A DNA stretch of 64,000 nt from Coix lacryma-jobi var. lacryma-jobi. Lineage: Eukaryota > Streptophyta > Magnoliopsida > Poales > Poaceae. Below are positions 1-12,193 of this stretch, piece by piece. The translations under genes and the position numbers were made by a program. The notes below the pieces were generated by a model. That model saw only the letters and a program-made list of their open reading frames with translations. It was not told the DNA's origin and searched no databases. The stretch is from assembly GCA_009763385.1 (NCBI GenBank), contig CM019830.1, positions 97,280,649 to 97,344,648 on the forward strand, written 5' to 3'. Within the stretch, counting starts at the first letter, position 1. Each line of letters begins with the position of its first letter.

Positions 1-94
1 TACTAAGCAAACATAAATGCAAGGCAAGAATGATTAATGACTAATGATGATGACATGTCAGGTTAATTACATTTTAAAACACAGAGGTGTTACA
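1..94 (-). repeat. End of a Tekay/Del-like LTR (partial)
   Basis: The segment ends in GAGGTGTTACA, the same terminus as the two long LTRs ending at 7659 and 60174. In those families the LTR reads TGTAACACC at its 5' end, so this copy is probably on the minus strand. Only the last 94 bases are in the window, so its size and TSD cannot be seen. Confidence 0.5.
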
Positions 95-163
95 ACCCAC
101 GCAATAGATACAGCACTATTGAGCAAATGCAACCTAGTGACAATGATCAACTCAAACATAGCC
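95..163. other. Unassigned 69-bp spacer
   Basis: A short AT-rich stretch between the LTR end at 94 and the T LTR at 164. It should be the left flank of T. I see no coding signal and no clear TSD match to the right flank of T at 53206. Confidence 0.3.
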
Positions 164-593
164 TATCGGGTGTTTTGTTACCCACAACTCATCTTTGAGT
201 ACTCTCAGACGATTTGTTCCGGTGGGGATCGGCGTTCGTAAGGACCGACTAGTACACAGGGACAACATTTATACTAGTCCAGGCGGCTAAATGGTCATAA
301 TAACGCTTACGTCCAGTGCTGCCGGTGTGGCCCTAGTGTATGATTATGATCTCAATGATAAAACCTTCGCCTGCTTCCCCTCTATAGTCGGGTGAACTAG
401 CACAGACGAGTCTTAGTCGGTTACAACAGTAGAGTCCTATTCTCATTACAGACTTTCCTTTAGAACTCGATTAAGTTACAATGAGAGTCCTTAAACCAAG
501 TACGCTTTCGTAACATTCTTCGGATCTCCTGTTCCGTCCGGGATTAGTTGGATAATCATCTTCTGATTACATCTCTGACATCCTTGTCCGTCA
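164..593 (-). repeat. T 3' LTR (left)
   Basis: This 430-bp LTR aligns along its whole length with 52779-53205. On the plus strand it starts TATCGGGTG (ancestral TGTCGG) and ends CCGTCA, directly followed by a purine-rich tract on the minus strand. Many substitutions and small indels against its partner show it is old. Confidence 0.7.
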
Positions 594-604
594 AGCCCCC
601 GAGC
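594..604 (-). promoter_or_regulatory. T polypurine tract
   Basis: The plus strand reads AGCCCCCGAGC directly after the LTR, so the minus strand has a G-rich polypurine tract where plus-strand DNA synthesis would be primed. Near copies of the motif recur at 746-757 and 852-863. Confidence 0.6.
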
Positions 605-2126
605 TCTTCAAATCATTTCCTCATACATATCTTATGGTTTTCTCTCTTGAATCTCCGAGTAATGTCTTGAGCAATCTTGAAGTGCTCCGTAGGTAAAGAA
701 CTTCCGTGGTGTGCCTTTTTCTCTAAAAGTGCACCCATAGGGTGTAGCCCCCAAGCCTCTGTTTGTTTTTATGATAACTTTGAGGATCTTTTGAGACTTT
801 TCCGAGTAATTCTTGGGTAAAAAAACATTTCCTTTATGATATGTACCCTGCAGCCCCCGAGCCTAAGTTCTGAGTGCTCAGTAGTCGGTTCTTGGGGTCT
901 TCCAAATATATGACCGGGTAATCCATAAAGGTCTTGAGGAGTCAAAACATGCCACTGATTCGGTGCTTACTCCATCTGAGTAATAAATATTCAGCTTCAG
1001 GTGGGTAATGTTTTCAACAAACATCCCTTATCACCCCCATTGAACAAAAATTACTGTGGACTCAGCAATAATTGACCAATGCATGTTCTAGCTGTATGTA
1101 TTAATGATTTTTGTCGTGTTCTGCAACTGCAAACTTTGTCGTCTTCCTCTTGAAGTGCGCATGGGAATCAAGTCCATCACGATGCCAGGCTTCACATGTG
1201 CAACAGTACGTAGGTTGAATTATTGATCCTTCAGTCACTTTTTATCCGTAGACAAAGTCCATAGACCAAGATGATCCGCCTATGAATACCCTGCCTGAGA
1301 AGCAAAGACTCATATCCTTTTTAGCGTATGACTTCCCTTGGGCCCATGAGTATTGTAGTATCAGTAGCGGAGATGGCCGAGCCCCCGGGTATTTTCCTTC
1401 TGTAGGGTAGATGAGGTGTCCAGAAGAACTCTTGTGAAGGGACCATCCGCTAGGGTGGCTTCCATGTGGTCGCGAGCAGAGGGATACAGAGGTGCGCCTA
1501 AAAGAACTCTTGTGACTACCTCTCGTAGATAACCTCGGAATCACAGTTTGTCAAAAGGCAGCGAGGGTGATGGTCTTCCCCCAAGTTCCTTGAGCACTGG
1601 GGCGGTGCCTAAGACCCACCTTGGGATGCACTAAAAAGATAGTGTCTACCCAAGGTTCTGTGTCTGCTTTACTGCGTCTCACTGAACCCGGTCCTTGGTG
1701 CATTAGGCATCAAGACTCTATACCTTGATTACACTAGAGTAGCGTTTTACATCCTGATGGTACTTGTGCTGTTAGTTGCTGTATCTCAAGATGTTTCCAT
1801 GTATCTCTGTTGCAATTCTGAGTATAATAAATAAGATCCGGGTACTTGGAATATTTCCGAGTCCTCTGTCTTGTTCTCCGAGTACTAAATGTGTCTTGTG
1901 AAAGAAGGAAGCTTGTCCGTTTGGTGTATGCCTGTTCACTGTTGCTGACGCCGTCCGAAATGTTCTCCCAGCCGTTAGGGTTTTGAACAGTTTCATAACG
2001 CCATTGGAAAAGATGAACGGTTGCCGAAATGGATCTATAATAAGTCGTCGTTGGCCCGTGTTTTCCTCACGCTTTCATCAAGCGATTGCCTTCAGAGTTA
2101 AAAATCCCCTGGCCAATCCTTAGTTG
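605..2126. other. T internal non-coding region between 3' LTR and antisense gene
   Basis: About 1.5 kb without a convincing reading frame. It contains two further PPT-like motifs (746-757, 852-863). It also forms the plus-strand upstream region of the antisense gene, with a TATA-like CTATAATAA near 2035, about 90 bp before the first ATG. That promoter role is conjecture. Confidence 0.4.
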
Positions 2127-3728
2127 ATGCGCAAAAAATCTCTCGTCACCAACATGGGTCCCAAGAAACAAACTGCCACGGAGAAGAAGAAAGCCAGGAT
2201 CACCACCACCGGAAAGTCGAAGCATCCAAATCCGCCGACTGATGTTATGGCATGGAAACAACCAGACACCAGTCTATCAGAGCTGGCGTTCTTGGCGCAA
2301 CAAGGGTTACTTCGAGCGCAACCACTTGATGGATGGAGATTACCCACTGACCATCGCGCTCCAGCCCCCAACACCACTGAAATAGTCATGTTCAAGTCCT
2401 TCATTGAGCGGGGATTGGGGCTTCCTGCGTCTGACTTCCTGCGGGGATTGCTGCATTATTATGGTTTGACCCTCAACCAAATTACTCTCAATGCCTGCTT
2501 TCATATTGCTATCTTCACCCATCTGTGTGAAGCTTTTCTGGGAATCTGCCCTTCTTTTACTCTATTCTGCTATTTCTTCTGGGTAAAGTGTCAACCCAGT
2601 GATGCTAGCGTAGAGGTAGTCGGAGGGGCTAGCATCCAGCTTAGGCTAGAGGTAGCTAGTCAATACATAGTTGTAGAGTTGTCGGAGTCTGTCCGGGATT
2701 GGGCTGCCGGGTGGTTTTATATGGCAAACCCACCGCCAGCCCTTCGTCGTCACGATGGATGGCAGCCGCAGAAGTATGGGAGTGGAAGGACAGGATTACT
2801 ACCGAGGAGGTAGAGACTGTCCAACCCCTCATTGATATGATAGACGGGTTGAAGCTCAGCGGACTGACCAGATTTACCGTCGTCCAAGACTTCATCGCAC
2901 GCCGTATCCATCCTCTTCAACAGCGGGCAAACTTTGGGTTTGAATACCTGGGTAAAAATGACCCAGGGCGTCATGACGTCGAACAATTGTCTGATTTCGA
3001 AATCTTATGGAGGGTGAACCGGCTGCTCAAAAGCCGTGAACACCTTGCTCCAGTAATGACAACATTCTCCACCATTAATCCTCCTCCTCAGGTGAATAGT
3101 TGATCTGTCGTGTCTTCGAGATTTTAAGTAGATATCCTTCTGACTTGACTGTATGTTCTTCGTTTACAGGGCCTGGGGCAGGATAACAATGATTGTCCTC
3201 CCCTGCCTCTGGCGACTCAGGAAGGTGGAGGCATAGCTTTGGGGGGTCCTATCCGAAGTGAGGACCTTCCCAACAATCCAAGCTCTCCTGATGATCTTGA
3301 TTGGCTTGATACAAATTCAACTGACTCTAATGTCATGCTCATCGACCCAGAATCTGAAAGTAGCCGGAAGAGGTCGCCGACTCCACAACAAGAAGCCGGA
3401 GGACCTGTCCCCAAGAAGGCTCGCACTGGTAATCGTCGTGCTTGTCGAAAAATTCTTTTGTACACAGAATTGGCTGAAAAGCACTGTAGTATGGGGGTGC
3501 TCCTGGTAAGGGGAAACCCGAGTACTTTGTAGTCCTTCTGTACTTGGATTTTAATAAACCCTTGTCCATATCTTTGTACCAGATACTGAAACAACCCAAG
3601 GGACTTCAAGCAGTGCGGTCCCTGAAGAAGCTCCAGCTCCAGATGTGAACCCTCTTGGATTATTAGGGCCCACGTGTACCTGTCCTTGTCCTACAGACCT
3701 CAGACAGTCATACACTGTGCCCCAATAG
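2127..3728 (+). pseudogene. Antisense gene of T with Transposase_28-like ('putative gypsy type transposon') domain
   Basis: This spliced gene lies opposite to T's gag-pol. Exon 1 runs 2127-3091 (in-frame ATGs at 2127 and 2154). The N-terminus is lysine-rich and resembles a nuclear signal. A block with RGLGLPASDFLRGLLHYYGL is typical of the Transposase_28 family found in grass gypsy elements. The donor CAG/GTGAAT at 3092 and the acceptor at 3169 give an intron of 78 bp. Exon 2 (3170-3505) is acidic and ends in a KR-rich patch with RKRSPTPQQE. A second intron (3506-3582) leads to a short exon 3. One frameshift near 2740 and another near the end of exon 2 break the frame, so this copy is dead. 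The function of the family is unknown. The gene stops 19 bp before the LTR at 3747. Confidence 0.7.
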
Positions 3729-3746
3729 CCCAAAAGACCCACCACG

Positions 3747-6700
3747 TGTCATCGGGTAACCCGACTCATTCACGTTTCCTTACTCTCCCAGGATCATTGC
3801 AAGAGTCATGGCAGTATTACAACATTTCACAAATAATATACATCAGAGAATAAAGTGCGGAAGTATTACACCATAAGTTTTACAAACTAGTTGTTCAAAC
3901 TCGCGTAGTTATTACAAAGCATAGTTTCAAACCTTACCCTAAGTAGTGGAAAACAACATTACTAAAACTGGATATCACACAGACAACCCCACCTAAGGGT
4001 TGCATTACTCCTCTCCGGACACGTCCTCCTCAATGACGGTCACGCAACAAGCCTCAAAGCAAGGCTGCTCGTGAACATCACCTGCAACAGGGGATTAACA
4101 AACCCTGAGTACAAAGGTACTCAACAAGGCTTACCCGACCAGAGAAGAGAAGAACCAGGTATGCTGGTTTGGGTAGGCTGAAGAGTACTTTTCATTTGCA
4201 TAAAAGCTTACTAAAGTAATCCTAGATCCCAAATTTTACTTAATCATATAAGTACTTGGTAAGAATTGAAAGTGAACACTAATGAAAGATCATTGTCATT
4301 CTTTCTTACATCCGTTCCATTTTATATTACGGTGCGGGTCGAAAGATTGAGTCTCCTTAACCGAGGAGCACGACGATTCGAACCGATTCAACCAGATTTG
4401 GGAGTTTTCCATGATCATACGATATATGTAGACCCTGGATCACACATATACCAACCCCAGCCTCGGATCCTCCAAACAAGACCGGGTCTGCGCCACTCGA
4501 GAGTACTGTACACCTCCAATCCGGGACTTTAACCCACGAGGGTAGCTAGTACACCCGCCATCTCTCCACTCCCAGTGCGCGATTAGCCGTTCTTATTTAA
4601 GAACCACCAAGGTAGGGCTTACCGTAGCATATGATCGGTACTTCACAGTTTCTCAATCTAGTAGGCCAACAACGGTTAACCCTAAACCGACACATCCGAG
4701 TTACCCTACACCGATCCAAGGGTCGATGCAGGTGCCCGTCTGGTCTTAACCATCATTCTTTCTCATTATCATTCCAAAACGATAAGTATCGAAAACATTT
4801 GTGAAATGCTTCATAAAGCAAGGCTAAGCAATTCTATCATTTGCATAAAGCAGGTATCAAGGAATGATATATCGACAACAAGGTTGATCATGCATCAACA
4901 GGTTTAAAGCATTTATTTGATAAACATTTAATGCATCAGGTTATCGAAAGTAAGTGTAATTGTAAATCCAAGGAAATGGTTAAATGAACCGGGGCTTGCC
5001 TTCGTTGACCGAGAAAGTCGGGAACTCCTGAATTTCCTGATCAACAGGACACTCCGAACTCCCTAGACCAACCTCGACCGGACAATTGACCTCTTCGGAA
5101 ACTACACGACAAATGAGTGCATGTCTGATAAGATGCTCATGTCATGATCATGGTAAAGATGGAAATTTTCTAAGCCATAAACATTTATCTTGCAACAACT
5201 TTCCATCACGGTACAATTGCAAACCAACAAACCCAACTGGCACAAACATACATGGATACATGAGTGAAGCTTGTCTGCATCCAGCAGCAGATCAAGATAA
5301 TTCACTTAACTTAATCTTCAAATCTACCATAAAGGAACTTAGGTTATCATGTTTTACAACATTACTTATCTATAAAGAAAGCAATTTAATTAGCATGAAA
5401 TTAAATTGTGAAGCAAACTATGCTCAAACTAGTTCAAACTTGGTACACAGATTGGTTATGATCCAAACAGTGCACAAAATAAATTTCAGCATTTTTGTTG
5501 TTAAACTCAATTTTATAAAAATCATTGAATACTTATTCAAGAATTAAAAAGACATAATTTTTACTGCAAATCAAAATACAAAAACATGCACATATTATAT
5601 TTTTCATAAAGACTACACATTTCATAGAACATGTACAAAATTTTTCATGATTTTTGGACCAACAGATTAATTCATACAAAAATAACAAAACTAGCATTAG
5701 TATGCACATATCAGAAAATAGATTAAAGCGTTTAAATAAAGAAAAACTCCGTTGGGCCGAAACCAGCCCGCTCGGCCCAACTCGCACACAATCCGGCCCA
5801 ACTTGGGCCTGCCCGTGCTGCACTGCCGGTTTTGCAGAAAAGCCCTCTGGTTTTAACAAAACTACAACTAAGCCCTTAACACTATTGAGCACTATTCCTT
5901 TGAGTCTGGGGCTTTGCACCTAGGCCCTCGGATTTAGTCGAATTCTCAACGACAAGTCCCCGACTCCTGGCTGACGGCGGCGAGCTTCGGCTCGCGCACG
6001 CCGGAGCAACGGGACCTTCTCCGGCCAAACCAACCGGCTCAGCGCCTTCCCCTTCACCTCACGGCTTCGATGAACCCTCAAACTCCCTCCCTCGACCTCT
6101 CTCTCTACTCCGACGACGACACAGGCAGACGCGGCAGCACGGCGACGGCACGCCGGCCAACTGAGAGCCCTACTGAAACTGTGGACGTGCGCATCAGCAC
6201 CAGGGGCTCACCACGACTCTAGCGGGCTAGGTCTCCGAAGATGACGCGGCTCCGAACGGTGAGGACGACGACGGCGGTGGGTTCCAGCGGTGCGGCTCGA
6301 TGGCGACGACCTGTTCCGGCTGAGATAGAGGGAGATAAGGTCAAAGACCTGGTGTTAGAGCATCAGGAAGAGACGAGAAAGCGATAACGAAGCTCAGGTG
6401 AGGATGAACGGACTCCGAGCTTGCTGACCACGGTGGCGGCGTCAATTTTGGTGTCCGGGACCGGAGACGAAGACGGCGGCTACGCCGGGCGGTTGCGGGG
6501 GCGAGCGATGCTGCGACCTAGCTCCACAGCTCCGCAACGACGAGGCAAACACAGTGACGCAGTTAAACGGGACGGACGAGCGCTCACGCGGCCGGCGTAG
6601 CTGAACAGAGTGACGACGGCAGCGGCGAGCAAGCAGAGGAGAAAAGTGAGATACGGCATTTCTGCGGTGCGATAGGGATGAAGGAGAGGGCGGCGGCGTG

Positions 6701-7659
6701 TTGAACTCGCGCGCGAAGCTAGCAAGCAGCTCGCTGGCGCAGGGCATGCTCCCCAATGCGATCAAGCAGCTCGCTGGCGAGCTCCAGGAGCTTCCCCCCT
6801 TCATGCACTGTTCATGGCTCTATCCCCCCTTTCTGAATTTTCAAAATTACTTTTGAAATTTGAACTACACTTCAAGATTTGTCAAAATATGAAATGTAGA
6901 GTTTGAAAAGTTGTAAACCTTTGCTTTAACACCCTATGTCTGATTTCAAATGGAAATAGGTCAATTTGATCAAAACAGTTCAAATCAACTTCAAATTGGA
7001 AATTTGAAAAGGGGACAGAACTAGGGTTTTGCAGTAGAAGTAAAATTACTTTTGATTTTGCATTGACACTTAAAAAATGGTCAATGTATGAAATGTTCAT
7101 TTTGAAATTCTCTACAACTTTGATGTAGACCTCCAACTCAGATTTCAAATAGTTTTTGAAATGCAAGTTTAGAGTAAAAAGGTGACCATTTCCAGGGTTT
7201 AAGTAAATTCAAAATTACTTTAAATTTTGTACAAAAACTTTGAAAACTTTGAATACCAAAGTTGTACCTCTCCTCAAGATCTACCAAAAAGCTTTAGGGT
7301 TGACCCCTAATTATGCATAGATTTTGAGTTAACTAGAAAAGGCTAATTAACTTATATAGGAATTCAATGATTTTCCCCATTTTTAAGCTAAATAAATTTT
7401 ATATTTTTTTGAATTGTTGAACTTGGATTCATGCCTTTGCATGACTTTAGTCAAATAGGAATGAACACAAGTTACTTCATAATGACATTCTATATCAGGT
7501 TTTTGAACTGCACCACAAGCATATAAACAAAGTTGCTCACATATTAGGAATTAAACTCATTTTAGTGAATGTATCACAAGGTTAGCTAGCACATGATGCT
7601 ATGAAATGCTTATCAGGACATGGCAACATTTTATTCATGTAAACACCTGAGGTGTTACA
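3747..7659 (-). repeat. Tekay/Del-like long LTR without TSD (recombinant)
   Basis: This 3.9-kb LTR begins TGTCATCGGG and ends ACCTGAGGTGTTACA. It shares with the solo LTR at 55904-60174 the terminus and an internal motif (CCCTGAGTAC then GGTACTCA, near 4100). No gag or pol is attached. The left flank is T's antisense gene. The right flank is the middle of Sirevirus A's 3' LTR. The five bases on either side do not match (CCACG against GTGGC), so this is not a simple insertion. The stretch 5940-6800 is strikingly G+C rich inside an otherwise A+T-rich LTR. Small frames inside it look like chance. Confidence 0.6.
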
Positions 7660-7663
7660 GTGG

Positions 7664-7879
7664 CGGACTGTCCGGGCTCAGGTCGCGGACTGTCCGCCGG
7701 CCAAAAGAGCAAAACCGCAGTGCTGCTGAAGTTCCCTGGATGGTTCCCGGACTGTCCGTGAAAACCAACGGCGGACTGTCCGCCGGTCAAACGAAGACAA
7801 GACAGCCGAAGAACACGGCCACTGATCTGGCTCGTCCCCGACGCGCGGACTGTCCGCTGGTCAAACCGCGGACTGTCCG
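7664..7879. promoter_or_regulatory. CGGACTGTCCG palindrome cluster, A 3' LTR
   Basis: Six copies of the near-palindrome CGGACTGTCCG lie in 216 bp. Palindromic CG-rich motifs of this kind are a known LTR feature of Sireviruses and probable cis-regulatory sites. The matching cluster in the 5' LTR is at 46946-47173. Confidence 0.65.
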
Positions 7880-8666
7880 CGAACGCGCAGAGAGGGCGAT
7901 TTCAGTCGCCTTCTCCCCAAATCTCTCCAAATTCGATCCAAATCAAAATCCCACTTTCCTGGACGTGGAGAAGATGATCACGGGGTAGTTAGGAGACTAT
8001 CCCAAAGAAATCATCTGCTCAAATCGATTCAAACACCGGGAAATCGAAAGGGGAAGATCAAGAACGAAAAAGCGCCACGAAAACGAAATCAACCCGATCT
8101 ACTTGTTCGTGAGGAGCTAGATGAATTCCTTCGGTGGAAATGATCTCCTCACTATAAAGAACAAGTTGATTCAAATGGATTTCGCAAAGACGCACTAGAG
8201 AGAGAGATCGAGCGACGGGAAAAACGTGGAGAAACGAAGAACGTGAAGAAAACGAGCCAAAACGTGAATCAACACATCGATCTACAACCGTGTGGCTACC
8301 ACACGCTACAACAGTGAGGTTACGGGCTCACTTCCTCAAAATCTCCAGTACACAGAGGTATGGTTCTCTGCGGATCTCAGCTAGCTACAGCAGGGGATTG
8401 GGAGAGCAGAAAACCCTAGAAGCAAAGAGCAAATGACTGAGATATCGAATGGGAGGAGGGTGTCTCCCTCTACTTATCCTAATTCTAATTCCTACTCTAC
8501 CCCTCACTACTTACAGAGCAAACCAGCTAAACCCTCGGGTTATTCTGGACCAACTCGAAGATGCTGGTGATCCGACGAGCACGCCTGCACAACTGATAGC
8601 ATTGCCTCGACGCAACCTCACCGATTGCCGCCACCGCTCCGCTTGTCCTTTCCTCGACGTCGCACC

Positions 8667-8891
8667 CCCGGTTTTGTGGCCCAAACCGGGAAACCAGCCT
8701 TCATAGCCAACCCCCAGTTTTGAGGCCCAAACCAAGAAACCAGTCATCCAAGGCCTGAGTTTTTAGGCCCAAACTCAGCAAACCCGCAGCGCCCAGGTTT
8801 TGAGGCCCAAACCTGGAAACCGTCCTCAGCCCGTGTTTTGTGGCCCAAACTCGGAAACCATCAGCACCCAGGTTTTGAGGCCCAAACCTGG
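8667..8891. repeat. Tandem hairpin array, A 3' LTR
   Basis: Six units of the form stem, TG(A/T)GGCCC loop, stem. Stems differ between units but usually pair within a unit (CCCGGTTT with AAACCGGG, CCAGGTTT with AAACCTGG). Units 2 and 5 carry mismatches. Confidence 0.75.
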
Positions 8892-9280
8892 AAACCGTCC
8901 ACCCGATGGTTTTTCTCTAGCTCTGCCACCAAACCGAAGCTGTAGATGGGATGCACCGCCCGTGCACCCTTTCCACGGACACATGTCCCCAAGTCCTCGA
9001 CTCAAGCAACACATGACCGCAAGTCTTCGCTCATCGCTGTCCCAGGCTGTCAGCCACCACAGCTGATCCTCGGGCCACCGGTCCCTCAGTCCAAGCCTCA
9101 CGTCCGCCCTTCGCCACTCTCGGTCCCTCGGCACGGCACGTCTCTACTTGACCTTCACCTTGCCTTTGATCACTGTATCCGTGCTTGACACCTGCACAAC
9201 ACAAGCCAAAGAACATGTGCATCATCCCAGTTGACAATCACTCATCACTCAGAGACTCGGCATATACCCATGTATCCGCA

Positions 9281-9291
9281 ATCTCCCCCTT
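9281..9291 (-). promoter_or_regulatory. A polypurine tract
   Basis: The minus strand reads AAGGGGGAGAT directly before the 3' LTR. A second CTCCCCCTT copy lies at 9615-9623, in line with the multiple PPTs described for Sireviruses. Confidence 0.75.
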
Positions 9292-10628
9292 GATGAGTGC
9301 ATTGTCAACTACCAACACAAATCATAATGGAATGAAAGAAGGAAGGAAGAAAGAGAGAGAACTCGACCAAATGACCCAAAAGCATAGCAAAGCCGAAGAA
9401 GGTCAAGTGGAAAGAGAAAGACAACTTGGTCCCCAAAGACATGGGCAACGGCTCGACGCGACCAAGCAAAGCAAAGCTAGCCCTCAAGAAGAGGTAGAAC
9501 AGGCTCAACACCGCTAGCGAGGAAGCTCGAATACCAACTGTTACCAACTCAAGAACCAAAAGAGTTCGATACCAATTGAAGATTCGATACCAAAGCACCA
9601 AAGCACTCAAGGTTCTCCCCCTTGACAGAAAATCTCCCTCCAGAAATGCATATGAGGGAAAATGCAAGTTAGCAGCTTCAGGAATATAATCAAAAGAGTG
9701 CAAGGATGCTCTACATAGTTCTGATCCGATGACTCAACAACATCCATAAGAAGCTAGCAAAGGCTCAAACTGATCACCAGATACTAAATATGAACATGAG
9801 AGCAAAATGAGCAGTTTTCAGCCAAAAAGGTATTCACCATCAAAATAGCACCAGACATGTATAGACAGGAAGTCAAACAGGTGGTAATCATGTATACAAG
9901 GTGAACTACCCCTAGCATAGTTCAATCATCATGCTATAGAATGAAACATAGACTTGTGTATCCAAATTTTATCGGAGTTGCAGCGGTTAATTTACACAAG
10001 TTTAAATTTCAGCATGCGATTGCGAGAGGTTGAAAGCTTGTCATTGCCTAACTTTTCAACTGTGCGAAGCCTATGCAGAAGCAATCAGAAGCTTAAAGCA
10101 ACAGTTTCGGTCATACACTACACAGCTCAAGTTTAACCCAAAGTGCAATGAGAAATAGTCTCGAAATTGTGATGTGGTGACAAGCAATCCCATCTCGATC
10201 TTTCCAATTCACTTAGCTTGGTTCAGATTTTAAACAGAATATGAACATACCAAGCAAGTGAATGACTCAACACTAGAGACATAGCAACCTAGCATATATG
10301 AAGAGCACAAGTCATTTCTACACATTCTACACATGCCAGTTGCATATCTCAATGGTGAACATTTGCAAATTTTAAGTTCATTACTCAGATTCACCATTCA
10401 AAAAATAGCTCCGCTCACAACATGTATCAGTGATCAGAAAGAGCATAAGCTACAGCATCATCAGAAAGCATCAGAGCAAAGACTATACAGAGCATAGTTA
10501 CATTCTTTAGATTATATACATGAAGCTCTGAATGTAAATATGCAAGATGAAATGCAAAGATGCAAGAAGAAATTAACTGAAAAACACAAAGTCAGTGTAT
10601 GATACAACAGTCAAAATGTTTCCCCCAT
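9292..10628 (-). other. A 3' untranslated internal region
   Basis: Non-coding and A+T rich, matching B at 13681-15267 in position and partly in sequence. Some Sireviruses have an envelope-like frame between RNase H and the PPT. None is visible here. Confidence 0.6.
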
Positions 10629-11650
10629 CTAAAAGGGGAAACACACACCAAGCTCACCTCTCAACCTAGCAAAAGTTGATTGGTCCAAAGGCTTGGTGAA
10701 AATATCAGCCAACTGATGATGAGTATCGACATGGCGTAGGTCGATATCACCCTTCTCATAGTGGTCTCGCAGAAAATGAAAGTGCACATCAATGTGTTTG
10801 GTCTTAGAGTGCAGCACGGGGTTCTTAGCAACGCTAATAGCACTCGTGCTGTCACAAAGCAAAGGAACGCGAGAAAAGCTCAGACCAAAATGACGCAAAG
10901 TGGCCATCATCTAGAGTAACTGGGAACAACAGCTAGCCGTAGCAACATACTCAGCCTCCGTGGTAGACTGGGCGACACTGACTGCTTGCGAGAAGACCAC
11001 GATACAAGAGAAGAACCAATAAACTGGCAAGTCCCAGAAGTGGACTTGCGATCAATGCGACAACCAGCAAAATCGGTATCGGAATAACTGCAAAGAGAGA
11101 GGGTGGAGGAAGCAGAATACCAAATCCCAAACTCAGGAGTGAAGCATATGTACCTCATTATGCGCTTGACCACCTGACAGTGAGAGGTGCGCGGCGAAGA
11201 CTGAAATCGCGCGCAGAGACACACCGCGAACTGGATGTCCGGGCCTGTCGCTGTCAGGTACAGCAGCGACCTGATCATACTCCGGTACTCCTTCTGGTCC
11301 ACTGCTTCTCCCTCCTTGTCCGCATCCAGGGCCATCGTGGTCGACATGGGTGTTGGAAGAGGCTTGGCCTCACCCATATCGAATTTCTTCAATATGTCCT
11401 TGGTATACTTACCCTGGTGCACAAACGTTCCCTCTCGAGATTGCTTGATTTGCAATCCGTGGAAAAACGTCAACTCGCCCATCATGCTCATCTCAAATTC
11501 CCTTCTCATAGTATCTGCAAACATGGCAACCAAAGCGTGAGAAGAACCACCGAAAATGATATCATCCACGTAAATTTGGACCAAGAGAGTATCAGTGCCT
11601 TGCTTGAGGAGAAAGAGCGTTTTATCCACACATCCCATTTTAAAACCCTT
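10629..11650 (-). pseudogene. A pol, C-terminal part of RT plus RNase H
   Basis: The frame starts at GFKMGCVDKT, in the middle of RT, and keeps the catalytic motif YVDDIIFGG and the copia RT thumb. RNase H follows, with the motif DADFAGC changed to DTDFAGC, then a frameshift after SRKQS and an in-frame TAG in place of a tryptophan near 10911. The last 93 residues ([24 protein letters not shown]) are back in frame and end GVCFPF, exactly as in B. It continues upstream at 23209, on the other side of element B. Confidence 0.85.
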
Positions 11651-11920
11651 TGAAGGACCGAGAAGCACTCAGAAAGCGACCAGAGGGGGGGTGAATGGGA
11701 GCTTCAAATTTTCCTTACGGAAACTAGTAGCCACTGTCCCAAGAATAAACCCCAGAGGCAAACCCTAGAGCTTGCAAATGTCCACGACCCTAGATGTAGG
11801 GTGGATGCTTCCAAGAAGCACAGCGGGACACTAGACAACTCTAGAAAGCCAACGCAAAAGACAGAAATCAATTCCGTCAACGAACGAGCGAACCGCGGAC
11901 AAAACTGTGTGAAAACAGTA

Positions 11921-12193
11921 GCATCGGATGCTGCCTGCGTCCGATGCGAGACCACCGGACGCGTCCGATGCAAAAACTGCCTCTCAGAAACCTTACTGTT
12001 CCACCATCGGACGCTGTGAACAGTGAACAACCAGCGACCGATGCTTTGGCTCCGGCGCGTCCGATGGCCAACGGACGCGTCCGATGCCTAGCGTCCGATG
12101 CCACTACAAACGCTCAGAAAGTGACACGCGTCACCGGAGCGTCCGACGCTTAGAACCCTAGCGTCCGATGCTCCCGTGTCAACGTCCGATGCC
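11921..12193. promoter_or_regulatory. GCGTCCGATGC motif cluster, B 3' LTR
   Basis: Around ten copies or near copies of (G/A)CGTCCGATGC, with reversed forms such as GCATCGGATGC. It occupies the place where element A has its CGGACTGTCCG cluster. The two families appear to have different sequence but equivalent clusters. Confidence 0.6.

Larger units (their letters stand above)
7660..9280 (-). repeat. A 3' LTR, truncated
   Basis: It aligns with 46984-48583 and ends in the Sirevirus terminus ATGTATCCGCA. The first 454 bp in plus coordinates are missing. It carries the CGGACTGTCCG cluster (7664-7879) and a hairpin array (8667-8891). Confidence 0.85.

Noticed and set aside
95..3746. Internal region of a Tekay-like element between LTR ends at 94 and 3747
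   Set aside because: No PBS follows 94, no PPT precedes 3747, and the stretch is accounted for by T's LTR and antisense gene.
5086..5547. 153-codon plus-strand frame in the LTR
   Set aside because: Low-complexity A+T-rich LTR sequence with no protein family resemblance.
6442..6804. Reading frames in the G+C-rich block of the first long LTR
   Set aside because: Same reason: compositional frames, no domain, not kept in the other LTR.
8449..9517. Several overlapping frames in the Sirevirus LTRs (also at 13066-13873 and 22605-23364)
   Set aside because: They lie in LTR hairpin arrays, repeat in every LTR copy, and overlap on both strands. They reflect the repeats and are not genes.
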